This document shows positions 15,126 through 23,628 of a DNA stretch of 64,000 nt, piece by piece. Position numbers and translations under genes: made by a program. Location of the stretch: assembly GCF_000015245.1 (NCBI RefSeq), contig NC_008700.1, forward strand, positions 1,742,001 through 1,806,000, given 5' to 3'. The DNA is from Shewanella amazonensis SB2B (lineage in GTDB: Bacteria > Pseudomonadota > Gammaproteobacteria > Enterobacterales > Shewanellaceae). The notes below the pieces were generated by a model. It was not told where the DNA came from and searched no databases. It worked only from the letters and a program-made list of their open reading frames with translations. Position 1 is the first letter of the stretch; every line of letters begins with the position of its first letter.

Positions 15126-16889
15126 TTACCCGAGCCAGGCCGCTATCGCAGTGGCATCTTCCAGATGCAGCGACACTGTATCCAGAGGGGCTGCCTGAAG
15201 CCGTAATTTGGCAGTCATCAATTCGTCGCGGCGGAAGAAATGCAGCGCCAGCTCATCGCCTTCATTGTAACTGTTAAGCACGTTTTCAAGATTGGCCGTG
15301 GCCTGAAGCCCATCGATGGCAATCAGTAAGTCACCAGCCGATAAACCGGCCAGATGTGCACTGCTGGATTCTGCCACCGTTTGAATTCTTACCCCCAATG
15401 GCTCTGCCTTGAATTTGGCACCAAGAGACAGTGTCAGTGGCGAAGGTTTTCCGCCCCCGGTGTCGTTTTGACCGCTTGCGGCCCTGAGCGCCATGTGAAC
15501 ACCAAACTCGGCAAGCAGCGGGGCGAGGGGTAAGTCGTCCGTGTTATCCAAATAGGCGAAAATATCGCTCACATCGCGGCCAAGCAGCTCTGCTACCAGA
15601 GCCTGATGACTGTGTTCGTCAGTTCCCTGTCCGGTCAGTCCAAAACGCTCCCATAACAGGCGCATCAGGGAGTCCAGGCTCTCCTTACCTGCGGTTTCCT
15701 TGCGGATGACAAGATCGAGATACAGGCCGAAGAGTGCGCCCTTGGTGTAATAGCTTACGATGGCGTTTTGGGCATTTTCATCCTGTTTGTAAAACTTGGT
15801 CCAGGCATTAAAGCTCGAATCCCTGAGGCTTTGTTTGAAACGGCCCACACCCCGGTATACCCGTGTCATGGTTTCACTGAGCATGTCCAGGTAGGTTTCG
15901 GTATCGACTTTGCCCGCTTTAAGCGTCAGCAGGTCGTCATAGTAAGACGTCAGTCCTTCGTAAGCCCACAATTGCCGGGTGTAGCTCTCACTCTCCAGCG
16001 AATAGGGGATAAAGGTAGCGGGTTTAATCCGCTTAACGTTCCAGCTGTGGAAATACTCATGGCTGCACAGGGATAAATAAGTGCGATAGTCCTTGTTGAC
16101 TTTGTCGTCCATGGACAGCGGCAAATCTTTACGTGAGCACACCAGTGCCGTTGAGCTGCGGTGTTCCAATCCGCCAAAGCCATTGTCCAATACCATGGTC
16201 ATAAACAGGTATTCATCAAAGGGGGCTGGCGCACCAAACAGCTGTATTTGCGTTTCGCAGATGGCTTTTAAATCCTGGCAAAGGCGCTCCATATCGCAGC
16301 GATGGCGGCCGGTCAGCACTATGTGGTGGGGCACGCCGCAGGCCTCAAAACTTGCCTGGGTAAAGTCACCCATTTCTACCGGGTGGTCGATAAGGGCGTC
16401 ATAGTTTTCGGCTTCAAAGGCGCCAAACTGCCAGGCATCGCCGCTGCGTCTTGGCAGGGTTGTCGCCACTCGCCAATGATTGAGGGCAATCTCGGTCGGC
16501 GTCTGAATCTCAACCCACAGCGGTCCGTCGGTTTGGCCTTCTACCGCCAGAAACACACTGGAGCCATTGAAAAAACCATGGGTCATATCCAGATGTGCAC
16601 TGCGTACCGACAGGTCGAATGCGTACACCTGATATGACAGGCGCAGCGGCTCTGTTGAGCGGTTTTCCACTTGCCAACGTTGTTTATCGAGTTGAGTCAG
16701 AGCGACGGGGTTATTCGCTTGCCAGGCTTTGATTCCAATCAGATTGCGGGCAAAGTCACGCACCATATACGAGCCCGGGATCCAGGCTGGCAACGAAAGC
16801 AATTGGTTAACACTTGGGGTTGGGATCTCCAGATTGACCTCAAACAGATGAGCTTTGGGATCACTTGGAATAATGCTGTAACGGATCAT
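15126..16889 (-). CDS. M61-family glycyl aminopeptidase with PDZ domain
   Basis: 587-residue metallopeptidase. The zinc motif HEYFHSWNVKRIKP (HExxH) is near residue 277, and the downstream glutamate region AYEGLTSYYDDL follows at about 40 residues. The N-terminal 170 residues form the beta-rich domain of M61 enzymes; the last 100 residues read as a PDZ domain (GVRIQTVAESSSAHLAGLSAGDLLIAIDG, split here by spacing in text only). No signal peptide is clear, so location is probably cytoplasmic. Start at the ATG read from 16889 (GGGAA upstream); the longer TTG-started frame is unlikely. Divergent from hinT. Confidence 0.88.
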   Translation of the reverse strand: MIRYSIIPSDPKAHLFEVNLEIPTPSVNQLLSLPAWIPGSYMVRDFARNLIGIKAWQANNPVALTQLDKQRWQVENRSTEPLRLSYQVYAFDLSVRSAHLDMTHGFFNGSSVFLAVEGQTDGPLWVEIQTPTEIALNHWRVATTLPRRSGDAWQFGAFEAENYDALIDHPVEMGDFTQASFEACGVPHHIVLTGRHRCDMERLCQDLKAICETQIQLFGAPAPFDEYLFMTMVLDNGFGGLEHRSSTALVCSRKDLPLSMDDKVNKDYRTYLSLCSHEYFHSWNVKRIKPATFIPYSLESESYTRQLWAYEGLTSYYDDLLTLKAGKVDTETYLDMLSETMTRVYRGVGRFKQSLRDSSFNAWTKFYKQDENAQNAIVSYYTKGALFGLYLDLVIRKETAGKESLDSLMRLLWERFGLTGQGTDEHSHQALVAELLGRDVSDIFAYLDNTDDLPLAPLLAEFGVHMALRAASGQNDTGGGKPSPLTLSLGAKFKAEPLGVRIQTVAESSSAHLAGLSAGDLLIAIDGLQATANLENVLNSYNEGDELALHFFRRDELMTAKLRLQAAPLDTVSLHLEDATAIAAWLG

Positions 16890-16988
16890 AATGGTTCCCG
16901 AAATCAATTATGCAGGCATGCTGCCAAATTCCAGCTCTGTTGGCAAAGGGAGTTGGCTTTTCTCTTACCCAAATGTGCTGGGTCTTGC

Positions 16989-16994
16989 TATGAT
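16989..16994 (+). promoter_or_regulatory. Possible -10 box for hinT
   Basis: TATGAT about 80 bases before the hinT start; a matching -35 (TTACCC, 18 bases upstream) is poor. Confidence 0.3.
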
Positions 16995-17076
16995 AAGCCC
17001 ATTGAATTCAAGGCAGAAAACAGCCTCTTTTTCCTCAGGAATGGATAGCCAACCCTGACAGCATATGGAGTTCACC

Positions 17077-17430
17077 ATGGCCGAAGAAACCATTTTCAGC
17101 AAAATAATCCGCCGCGAAATCCCTGCCGATATCCTGTACCAGGATGAACTGGTCACCGCGTTTCGCGATATCGCCCCCAAGGCGCCGACCCATGTGTTGA
17201 TAGTACCCAATCATCTTATTCCCACTGCCAATGATGTGAAGGCATCGGATGAGCTCGCGCTTGGCCGTATGTTTACTGTGGCCGCCAAGCTCGCGGACGA
17301 AGCTGGCATTGCCAAAGATGGTTATCGACTCATCATGAACTGCAACAGTCACGGTGGCCAGGAGGTGTACCATATTCACATGCACCTGGTGGGCGGCGAG
17401 CCTTTGGGCCCAATGCTTGCCCAGCGTTGA
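17077..17430 (+). CDS. hinT: HIT-family purine nucleoside phosphoramidase
   Basis: 117-residue histidine-triad hydrolase that cleaves AMP-lysine and related phosphoramidates. It opens with AEETIFSKIIRREIPADI, carries FRDIAPKAPTHVLIVPN in the middle, and ends with the triad YHIHMHLVGG, all as in E. coli HinT (119 residues). The ATG at 17077 is chosen over the one at 17065, because the family starts with MAEETIF and a GGAG is just upstream. The next gene begins 12 bases after the stop, so they are probably co-transcribed. Confidence 0.96.
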   Translation: MAEETIFSKIIRREIPADILYQDELVTAFRDIAPKAPTHVLIVPNHLIPTANDVKASDELALGRMFTVAAKLADEAGIAKDGYRLIMNCNSHGGQEVYHIHMHLVGGEPLGPMLAQR

Positions 17431-17441
17431 TTGGCGGTGTT

Positions 17442-18431
17442 ATGAAAGTTAATCCGGATTTTTTTGAGCTCACACCGCTGGCGCAACGCTTTGTCAGCCA
17501 ACTGGCCCAGTGTCGGCGTCTGGGTATCAAGGTGCACGAAGGCAGCGAGCATCATGTACTTTTGGAGCTGCCCTATAGTCAGGCGTTGATTGGCTACCCT
17601 GACACCGGGGTTATCCACGGCGGGGTGATCACCACCCTGATAGACACCGCCAGTGGCACAGCTGTGGTCTGTGCCATTCAGGAGAAATTCCAAACCCTGG
17701 AAATTTCACCCACTCTGGATTTACGGGTCGACTATATGCGTCCTGCTGAGCCCGGCAAGAGTGTCTACGCCTTCGCGGAATGCTACCGCTTATCGTCCAA
17801 CATCGCCTTTACCCGTGCTATCGCCTATCAGGACAGCATAGATGAGCCCATTGCCCATGCGGTTGGCTCCTTTATGCGCATCAGTCCCGAAATGGTGGGG
17901 GAAACTTTCCGCAATGCGCTATTGGAAGACAACGTTATCCTTGGTCCTGTGGTGACTGAGCTTGCCCATTGTCCCGACGAGGCCCAAAGTCCCAAACCCA
18001 TGGATGTGAAGGAAATCGTGCGTCGGGTGGCGGAACTGAACGACTTTGGCCATCTGTTGGAGCAAGTGCCTTATGCCCGCTTCATCGGTATGGAGGTGGA
18101 GCGATTTGGGGATGAGCTGGTTTGCCGATTACCTTCGCGGGATGCCAATATTGGTAATCCTGTGCTGCCGGCTATCCATGGTGGTGTGATTGCCGGCTTT
18201 ATGGAAATGTCGGCAATCGTGCAACTGATGGTGTTTATGCAAACCTCGAGAGTGCCTAAAGTAGTCGATTTTTCAATTGATTACCTGAGGGCCGGTTTGC
18301 ATAAGGATACCTTTGCCGAGTGTATTATTACCCGGCAGGGGCGGCGGGTCGCCAATGTGAACATCAGTTGCTGGCAAACCAATCGCAAACAGTTGATAGC
18401 CACGGCAAGGGCCCACTTCCTGATTGATTAA
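17442..18431 (+). CDS. Tandem hotdog-fold thioesterase (two PaaI-like domains)
   Basis: 329-residue protein made of two PaaI-type hotdog domains: the first has TGVIHGGVITTLIDTASGTA near residue 55, the second has NPVLPAIHGGVIAGFMEMSA near residue 245. Each keeps the HGG of the central helix; the first also has the acidic residue (D of TLIDTA) usual for catalysis, the second a glutamate (FMEMSA). PaaI-like enzymes hydrolyse acyl-CoA thioesters. Most are single-domain proteins that pair as dimers, so this gene encodes an internal pseudo-dimer. It begins 12 bases after hinT. Substrate unknown. Confidence 0.82.
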   Translation: MKVNPDFFELTPLAQRFVSQLAQCRRLGIKVHEGSEHHVLLELPYSQALIGYPDTGVIHGGVITTLIDTASGTAVVCAIQEKFQTLEISPTLDLRVDYMRPAEPGKSVYAFAECYRLSSNIAFTRAIAYQDSIDEPIAHAVGSFMRISPEMVGETFRNALLEDNVILGPVVTELAHCPDEAQSPKPMDVKEIVRRVAELNDFGHLLEQVPYARFIGMEVERFGDELVCRLPSRDANIGNPVLPAIHGGVIAGFMEMSAIVQLMVFMQTSRVPKVVDFSIDYLRAGLHKDTFAECIITRQGRRVANVNISCWQTNRKQLIATARAHFLID

Positions 18432-18605
18432 GGCGCCGGATGAATACGGTTGTCTTTGGTTTCAGCTTAATCAGCGGGCATTCAGCAAAGTGCAATTACA
18501 CTGATGCAGATTCACTGGCGAGGATAACATAGGTTTTCCATGCTCAATTTGGTCTGAAGCCTAACGGCACAGGCGCTGCGCATGTTTGGCAAAACAGGAG
18601 GTTTT

Positions 18606-19001
18606 ATGAAGATTGCACAGCTGGTTTTACTGGTGGCCCTCGTAGTGCTTGCCGGTGGCTGCGCCAAGCATACGGCAGGGATTTCGGGGTCATCGTCGGG
18701 GGAGACCCGTGTAGATAACAGTACCTTCGGTCGCGAGGTGTCTGTGGGCGAGCTCAAAATGAGCAGCAGCGGTGACTTGCTCACGGCCCATGCGCTTATT
18801 CAGAGCCGGGTGGCTACCGATCTCAGGCTGCAGTATCGTTTTACCTGGTACGATACCCAGGGGTTGGTGATTGACGGAGAAGGGCAGAGCTGGCAGTCGC
18901 TTAAGCTCCATGGTATGCAGCAGATGCAGGTGAGCTCGGCGGCGCCCAATCCATCCGCCAGCCGTTTCGAGGTCTATGTGCGCAAGGCATTTTCCAACTA
19001 A
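18606..19001 (+). CDS. ycfL: YcfL-family lipoprotein
   Basis: 131-residue lipoprotein: signal peptide MKIAQLVLLVALVVLAGG then the lipidated Cys in GGCAK. The body matches DUF1425/YcfL, with SVGELKMSSSGDLLTAHALIQS and LQYRFTWYDTQGLVIDGEGQSW. In E. coli ycfL follows hinT and precedes lpoB and thiK; here a hotdog gene sits between, and the thiamine operon follows. The function of YcfL is not established. The ATG at 18606 is preceded by AGGAGG. Terminator-like hairpin downstream. Confidence 0.85.
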   Translation: MKIAQLVLLVALVVLAGGCAKHTAGISGSSSGETRVDNSTFGREVSVGELKMSSSGDLLTAHALIQSRVATDLRLQYRFTWYDTQGLVIDGEGQSWQSLKLHGMQQMQVSSAAPNPSASRFEVYVRKAFSN

Positions 19002-19031
19002 GCTGCACTGGCACGCAGTGCTAATGATTAA

Positions 19032-19056
19032 ACACCGGCATCGCCGGTGTTGTTAT
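19032..19056 (+). terminator. Terminator-like hairpin after ycfL
   Basis: ACACCGGC-ATC-GCCGGTGT stem followed by a broken T-run (TGTTATT). Confidence 0.7.
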
Positions 19057-19205
19057 TGCAGCAGGCTTATTGTGTACTTTATCTTTGCGTGCTGTTTCTG
19101 ACGCCGGAGCCTTATGCACGAGCCTTACGCAGGAGCACTGTCACGGGAGTGAAAATTTCCAGCTGAGGTTTGCAACAAAAGTATCATCCCGGTGGAATAT
19201 GGGCG

Positions 19206-19211
19206 TATAAT
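19206..19211 (+). promoter_or_regulatory. -10 box of the thiamine operon
   Basis: A perfect TATAAT lies five bases before the first paired base of the TPP riboswitch, where a -10 box should be. No good -35 is seen 17 bases upstream. Confidence 0.6.
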
Positions 19212-19215
19212 TGGC

Positions 19216-19308
19216 GGCGCCAAGGGGTGTCTGCCGCATGCAGACTGAGATGTCTCAGGACGAACCCTTAGAACCTGATCCGGCTGATACCGGCGTAGGA
19301 ATGGGCTG
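19216..19308 (+). promoter_or_regulatory. TPP (THI-box) riboswitch
   Basis: All conserved parts of the thiamine-pyrophosphate aptamer are present in order: GGGGTG (19224-19229), CTGAGA (19244-19249), ACCCTTAGAACCTGATC (about 19264-19280), the CCGG/CCGG stem with the GATA loop, and GCGTAGGAAT near the end, closed by a short P1 stem. A 63-base spacer leads to the start codon of the TonB receptor. No terminator hairpin with a T-run is seen in the spacer, so control at the level of translation initiation is more likely. TPP binding should switch the operon off. Confidence 0.97.
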
Positions 19309-19371
19309 ATACTGCAAATTTATTGCCACTCCGAGCTTGCCGGATCTCATACAAATTTTGTTGAGGTCCAA

Positions 19372-21564
19372 ATGTTTACTAAATCCCGTATTCCCCTGTT
19401 TGCCCTGGCACCCGTGTCTTTGGCCGTATGTTCGTCGCTGGCCTTTGCCGCTGACAACAAGGCTACTGCTGAAGAAAACCCCATGGAAGTAATGCTGGTG
19501 ACGGCCGATTTTCGGGGGCTCTCGGTTGAAAAAATTCCCTCCAGCGTTACCGTGATTGATGCCCAGAAGATAGAAGACGAAGGCGCCCGGCACTTTGAAG
19601 ATATTTTGGGTTCTGTGGCCAATTTCAACTGGTCCGGTGGTACCTCCAGGCCCCGATATTTCCAGATCCGTGGGGTAGGCGAGCAGGAGGACTACAAGGG
19701 CGCGCCCAATTCCTCCGTTGGCTATTTGATTGACGATATCGACCTGTCAGGGCTGGGCATGGTGTCCAGCATGTACGATCTGCAGCAAGTGGAAGTGCTG
19801 CGTGGTCCTCAGGGTACCCGCTACGGCGCCAACGCGCTGGCAGGCCTGATTTATCTTAAGAGCAACGACCCCACTGAGCAGTTTGAACACGGTGCCCGGC
19901 TGAGTCTTGGCAATGATAATCTTAAAACCTTCGCCGGTTTCAGCTCAGGTCCCATGATGGAGTCTGGGGAACTGCTGTACCGTGTTGCCATTGAGCAGCA
20001 CCGTCAGGACGGTTTTCGTGACAACCTGTACCTTGACCGTTCAGACACCAACAAGCGTGATGAACTGAGTTTCAGAACCAAGGTGCGCTGGTATGCCAAC
20101 GACCATACCCAGGTAGACTTCACCCTGATGCACGCAGACTTTGACAATGGTTACGATGCCTGGACTCTGGATAACAATGGCTTTGATACCCTGACCGACA
20201 TGCCGGGCACTGATGCCCAGCGCACCACGGGTGTGGGATTGAAGCTGTTGTACGATGGCTTCGATAAGGCCGAGTTGACCTCACTGACCAGCTTTGCCGG
20301 GACTGACCATCATCACGGTTACGATGGCGACTGGGCTAACCCCGAATATTGGGCCGCACGCCAGTGCACCGATGATTATGATGTCAACGGTAATGGCGAC
20401 TATGCTGACCTTTTACCCTGCGAATACGATTACACCTGGGACAAGCGTGGCGATCGCAGCACCGTATCCCAGGAGTTCCGTTTGGCCAGCAACGAGGCGG
20501 GCAAGATTTGGGGTGGCAGCACCGCCTGGCTCGTTGGCCTGTATGGTATGCAGCTTAAAGAAGACAACGACCTGGCTTCTTTTTACAACGGTTGGCCAGA
20601 TGAAACACTACGCTCCAGCTACGAAGCGACCAACCTCGCCATCTTCGGTCAGCTCGACAGCGACCTGGGGCAGGAGATAAACCTGTCGGTGGGCCTGCGT
20701 CTTGAGCGTCGTGATGCCGATTACAGCGATGATGCAGGGGATGCCTTTGACCCATCTGAAACCATGTGGGGGGGCCATATTGCCATCGGCAAACAGCTGA
20801 ATGAGCAGCATAATCTCTATGGCCGCATTGCCCGCGGTTACAAAGCGGGCGGTTTTAACATGTCGCTGCCTGCTGAGTTTGCCGATAAGAAGGAGTTCGA
20901 TACTGAAGTCCTCTACAACTACGAAATTGGCCTTAAGTCCAGCTTCCTTGAAGGCAACTTCGACACCAATCTGGCGCTGTTCTTTATGGACAGACAAGAT
21001 CAGCAGGTATCGGCATCCCAACAGGATCCTGCCAAACCCCAGCGTTTCGTTCTTTTTACCGAAAATGCCGGCAGTTCAACCAATTACGGTGCCGAGCTTG
21101 ATCTGAACTGGTACGCCACCGATAACCTGCACTTCTACGGCAGCCTGGGCTATCTCAAGGCCGAGTACGGTGACTACAGCTATCAGGATAAATATGGCGG
21201 CCTGGTTGACCTCTCTGGCCGTGAGCTGGCCCATGCACCCAATTGGACCTGGTCACTGGGCACCACCTGGCGTGCCGACTCAGGCTTTTTTGTCAACCTC
21301 AATGCCAATGGCAAGAGCAAGTTCTACTATTCAGACTCCAATGACTCAGTTTCCAAAGACTATGGGGTGCTCAATGCCCGAGCGGGCTTCGAGGGCGATA
21401 TCTGGTCTGTCTATGTTTGGGGCCGCAATCTGCTGGATGAAGAATACGGTGTGCGGGGCTTTTATTTCGGCAATGAGCCGGACAATGGCTGGGCGGACAA
21501 GCAATATATTCGCTTTGGCGATCCCCGCGCCTTTGGCCTGACCCTGGATGTGCGTTTTCTGTAA
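19372..21564 (+). CDS. TonB-dependent outer-membrane receptor, predicted thiamine uptake
   Basis: 730-residue TonB-dependent receptor with a signal peptide ending near SLAFAAD, a TonB-box-like EVMLVTA near residue 40, a plug domain (VTVIDAQKIEDEGARHFEDI, then QIRGVGEQ and VEVLRGPQGTRYGANALAG around residues 137-165) and a long beta-barrel with aromatic strand ends (LYGRIARGYKAGGFNMSL near 480). Receptors of this kind import iron chelates, vitamins or sugars. The substrate is inferred as thiamine or a derivative because the gene directly follows a TPP riboswitch and leads an operon with a thiamine-binding protein, a PnuT-like permease and a kinase. A GAGG site precedes the ATG. Confidence 0.9.
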   Translation: MFTKSRIPLFALAPVSLAVCSSLAFAADNKATAEENPMEVMLVTADFRGLSVEKIPSSVTVIDAQKIEDEGARHFEDILGSVANFNWSGGTSRPRYFQIRGVGEQEDYKGAPNSSVGYLIDDIDLSGLGMVSSMYDLQQVEVLRGPQGTRYGANALAGLIYLKSNDPTEQFEHGARLSLGNDNLKTFAGFSSGPMMESGELLYRVAIEQHRQDGFRDNLYLDRSDTNKRDELSFRTKVRWYANDHTQVDFTLMHADFDNGYDAWTLDNNGFDTLTDMPGTDAQRTTGVGLKLLYDGFDKAELTSLTSFAGTDHHHGYDGDWANPEYWAARQCTDDYDVNGNGDYADLLPCEYDYTWDKRGDRSTVSQEFRLASNEAGKIWGGSTAWLVGLYGMQLKEDNDLASFYNGWPDETLRSSYEATNLAIFGQLDSDLGQEINLSVGLRLERRDADYSDDAGDAFDPSETMWGGHIAIGKQLNEQHNLYGRIARGYKAGGFNMSLPAEFADKKEFDTEVLYNYEIGLKSSFLEGNFDTNLALFFMDRQDQQVSASQQDPAKPQRFVLFTENAGSSTNYGAELDLNWYATDNLHFYGSLGYLKAEYGDYSYQDKYGGLVDLSGRELAHAPNWTWSLGTTWRADSGFFVNLNANGKSKFYYSDSNDSVSKDYGVLNARAGFEGDIWSVYVWGRNLLDEEYGVRGFYFGNEPDNGWADKQYIRFGDPRAFGLTLDVRFL

Positions 21565-21625
21565 TTGACATGATTGGCGCCGGGCGTGCGTGCAAGCGCG
21601 CCCGCGACGCTTGATGAGGAACCTA

Positions 21626-21889
21626 ATGATGAAACTCACCGCTGAAATCAGCATGTATCCGCTGCATGATAACTACCTCGAGCCTATTCGCTGGTTTATC
21701 AGCAGGCTCGACAGCTATCCGCAAATCGTCCGTCGCACCAACGCCATGGCAACTCAGGTACAGGGCGACTATGCAGAGCTGATGGCGATGCTGGCCACCG
21801 AAATGCAGGCGGCACACGAAAAATTCGGCAAGGCTGTGTTTGTCTGCAAGTTTATCGGCGGCGAACTTAACCTGTCCCACTCGGAGTAA
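21626..21889 (+). CDS. Thiamine-binding small protein (YkoF/MTH1187 family)
   Basis: 87-residue protein of the Thiamine_BP/YkoF-like fold: AEISMYPLHDNYLEPIRWFI at the start, then NAMATQVQGDYAELM and a C-terminal FVCKFIGGELN. Related proteins bind thiamine or hydroxymethylpyrimidine as ferredoxin-like dimers. Start is one of two adjacent ATGs (21626 or 21629) after GAGGA. It lies 61 bases after the receptor and three bases before the permease, so it is part of the riboswitch operon and may buffer the vitamin in the cytoplasm. Confidence 0.85.
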   Translation: MMKLTAEISMYPLHDNYLEPIRWFISRLDSYPQIVRRTNAMATQVQGDYAELMAMLATEMQAAHEKFGKAVFVCKFIGGELNLSHSE

Positions 21890-21892
21890 CCC

Positions 21893-22540
21893 ATGCAGGC
21901 GGATTTTTGGGGCTGGCTTGGCGGCGCCTTTCACAGTGCCTTTGGTGAAATGCAGGTGCTGTCGGCCTGGGAAGGGGTTGCCGTGATACTGGCCATGGCC
22001 TACTTACTGCTGGCCATGAAACGAAGCCGCTGGTGCTGGGTGGCGGCCTTTGCCAGCACCGCCATTTACACTGTGCTTTTTTATGAAGTCGCGCTGCTGA
22101 TGGAGTCGGCGCTGAATGTGTACTACATGGGCATGGCCATTTACGGCTATTGGCTGTGGCGTCAGGATGGCCAGGATGAACTTAAAGTGCAGCGCTGGCC
22201 GCTTAAACTGCATCTGGGCATCATTACGCTGACCTCTATCGCATCCCTTGCTGTGGGGCATTTGATGGCCACCTTTACTGAGGCCTCTTTCCCGTATCTC
22301 GATGCGGCAACCACCTGCTTTGCGGTGATGACCACTTTCCTGGTGGCTAAAAAGGTGTTGGAGAACTGGCTGTATTGGGTGGTGATAGATGTGGTGTCCA
22401 TCTACCTCTACCTCAGTAAGGGATTGATGATGACATCCCTGCTGTTTGTGTTTTACGTGGGGCTGGCGGTGGCTGGTTATTTTGTATGGCGTGCTGCTGC
22501 GGCCGAGCAGCGTCCCCCTGAGCTGGCGCTTAATTCATGA
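21893..22540 (+). CDS. pnuT: PnuT/PnuC-family thiamine permease
   Basis: 215-residue inner-membrane protein with about seven helices and the PnuC-family signature NVYYMGMAIYGYWLWRQ near residue 75, plus VIDVVSIYLYLSKGL near 165. PnuC relatives carry nicotinamide riboside, riboflavin (PnuX) or thiamine (PnuT) by facilitated diffusion that is driven by phosphorylation inside the cell. The TPP riboswitch and the kinase encoded next point to thiamine. It overlaps the kinase gene by ATGA. Confidence 0.88.
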   Translation: MQADFWGWLGGAFHSAFGEMQVLSAWEGVAVILAMAYLLLAMKRSRWCWVAAFASTAIYTVLFYEVALLMESALNVYYMGMAIYGYWLWRQDGQDELKVQRWPLKLHLGIITLTSIASLAVGHLMATFTEASFPYLDAATTCFAVMTTFLVAKKVLENWLYWVVIDVVSIYLYLSKGLMMTSLLFVFYVGLAVAGYFVWRAAAAEQRPPELALNS

Positions 22541-23565
22541 CAATCCCTCTGGAGATTGAGTCAAGGGAGGGATCCGGGATTAAATCGCTTCCGGGTGTTA
22601 CCGAAGAGGTGCTGGCATTTATCGCCGATACGGGGCTTTTCGCCGATGGGTATCGCCTAAAGCCTTTGACCCGCGGCCTCAGCAATCATAACCTGGCGCT
22701 CTTTGCCCGCGAAGGCGCCTATGTCCTTCGGGTGAACCGTGATGAGAGCAGCGCCTTTTGTCAGCGGGCCTTTGAAGCCGAGAACTGGCGCCTGGCAGCG
22801 TCAGCGGGACTTGCCCCGACCTTGGTGGCCCAAAGCATTGATGGTCGCTGCTATCTCTCGCCTTTATTGGAGGACGGCGGCTGGCAACAGCGTTATCAGG
22901 AAGTCCCTCTGAGTCAAATCACCTGTGACGCGGCTTTTTTTACATCGCCCGGTCAAACACATGCCGGGAGTGACAGGGAGCCGGATGGTCTCACACACAC
23001 GACCAGGCTGCTGCTCGACCTGCTGCTGGGATTGCAGGCTCTACCTGTGCCCGCGAATGTGAAGGGTTTTACCACCCAGTGGCAGGATTATGAGACGGCG
23101 TTGGATGCGAGCCAATCGCACTGGGCCCGCAATCCCCGCTGGCAGGAGGCCTATCAGGCACTGGCGGCAGAATTTACCGAGGTCGAGGCTGCCATGGCGC
23201 GCCTCGATGCGATGGGACTTTCTTGCCAGTACAGTCATCGGGATCTCACACCCCATAATTTACTTTGCCACCAGGGCAAATTGTTTTGCATTGATTTCGA
23301 ATATGCCTGCGCCTCGCACCCCCTTTGGGATCTCGCCGCTGTGCTGGCAAGCCACAATTTGCCGGGGCGAGAGCGCCGTGACCTGATGGACGCCTACCTT
23401 TATGCCCATCCGCAGCTGGAGTCCTCCATGTCATCAAGGGTTGTGGATGCGGTGGCGCTTCATTGGTATTTCGGGGCCATCTGGGCGCTGCTGATGGCTG
23501 GGCAATCTGGGGACGACGACTATCTTTGCTGGTTTCACAGATACTTACAATTGGCCAAGAGTTGA
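22537..23565 (+). CDS. thiK: Thiamine kinase-like aminoglycoside-phosphotransferase-fold enzyme
   Basis: 342-residue APH/choline-kinase-fold phosphotransferase. Seen: LTRGLSNHNLALFA (glycine-rich nucleotide loop, near residue 46), YVLRVNRDES (ATP lysine replaced by the R/V/N strand), the catalytic loop CQYSHRDLTPHNLL near 230, and the metal site FCIDFEYA near 250. The layout fits E. coli ThiK, which phosphorylates thiamine to thiamine monophosphate, and the operon supports that. It is longer than ThiK (274), with an insertion around residues 120-160. The gene symbol is assigned by context, so the exact substrate is inferred. Translationally coupled to pnuT. Confidence 0.78.
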   Translation: MTIPLEIESREGSGIKSLPGVTEEVLAFIADTGLFADGYRLKPLTRGLSNHNLALFAREGAYVLRVNRDESSAFCQRAFEAENWRLAASAGLAPTLVAQSIDGRCYLSPLLEDGGWQQRYQEVPLSQITCDAAFFTSPGQTHAGSDREPDGLTHTTRLLLDLLLGLQALPVPANVKGFTTQWQDYETALDASQSHWARNPRWQEAYQALAAEFTEVEAAMARLDAMGLSCQYSHRDLTPHNLLCHQGKLFCIDFEYACASHPLWDLAAVLASHNLPGRERRDLMDAYLYAHPQLESSMSSRVVDAVALHWYFGAIWALLMAGQSGDDDYLCWFHRYLQLAKS

Positions 23566-23628
23566 CGCCTTGTCCATTTCCGCTGGCCCTTGTTACCCTT
23601 CGCTAAGCCATAACAGAAAAGGACATCT

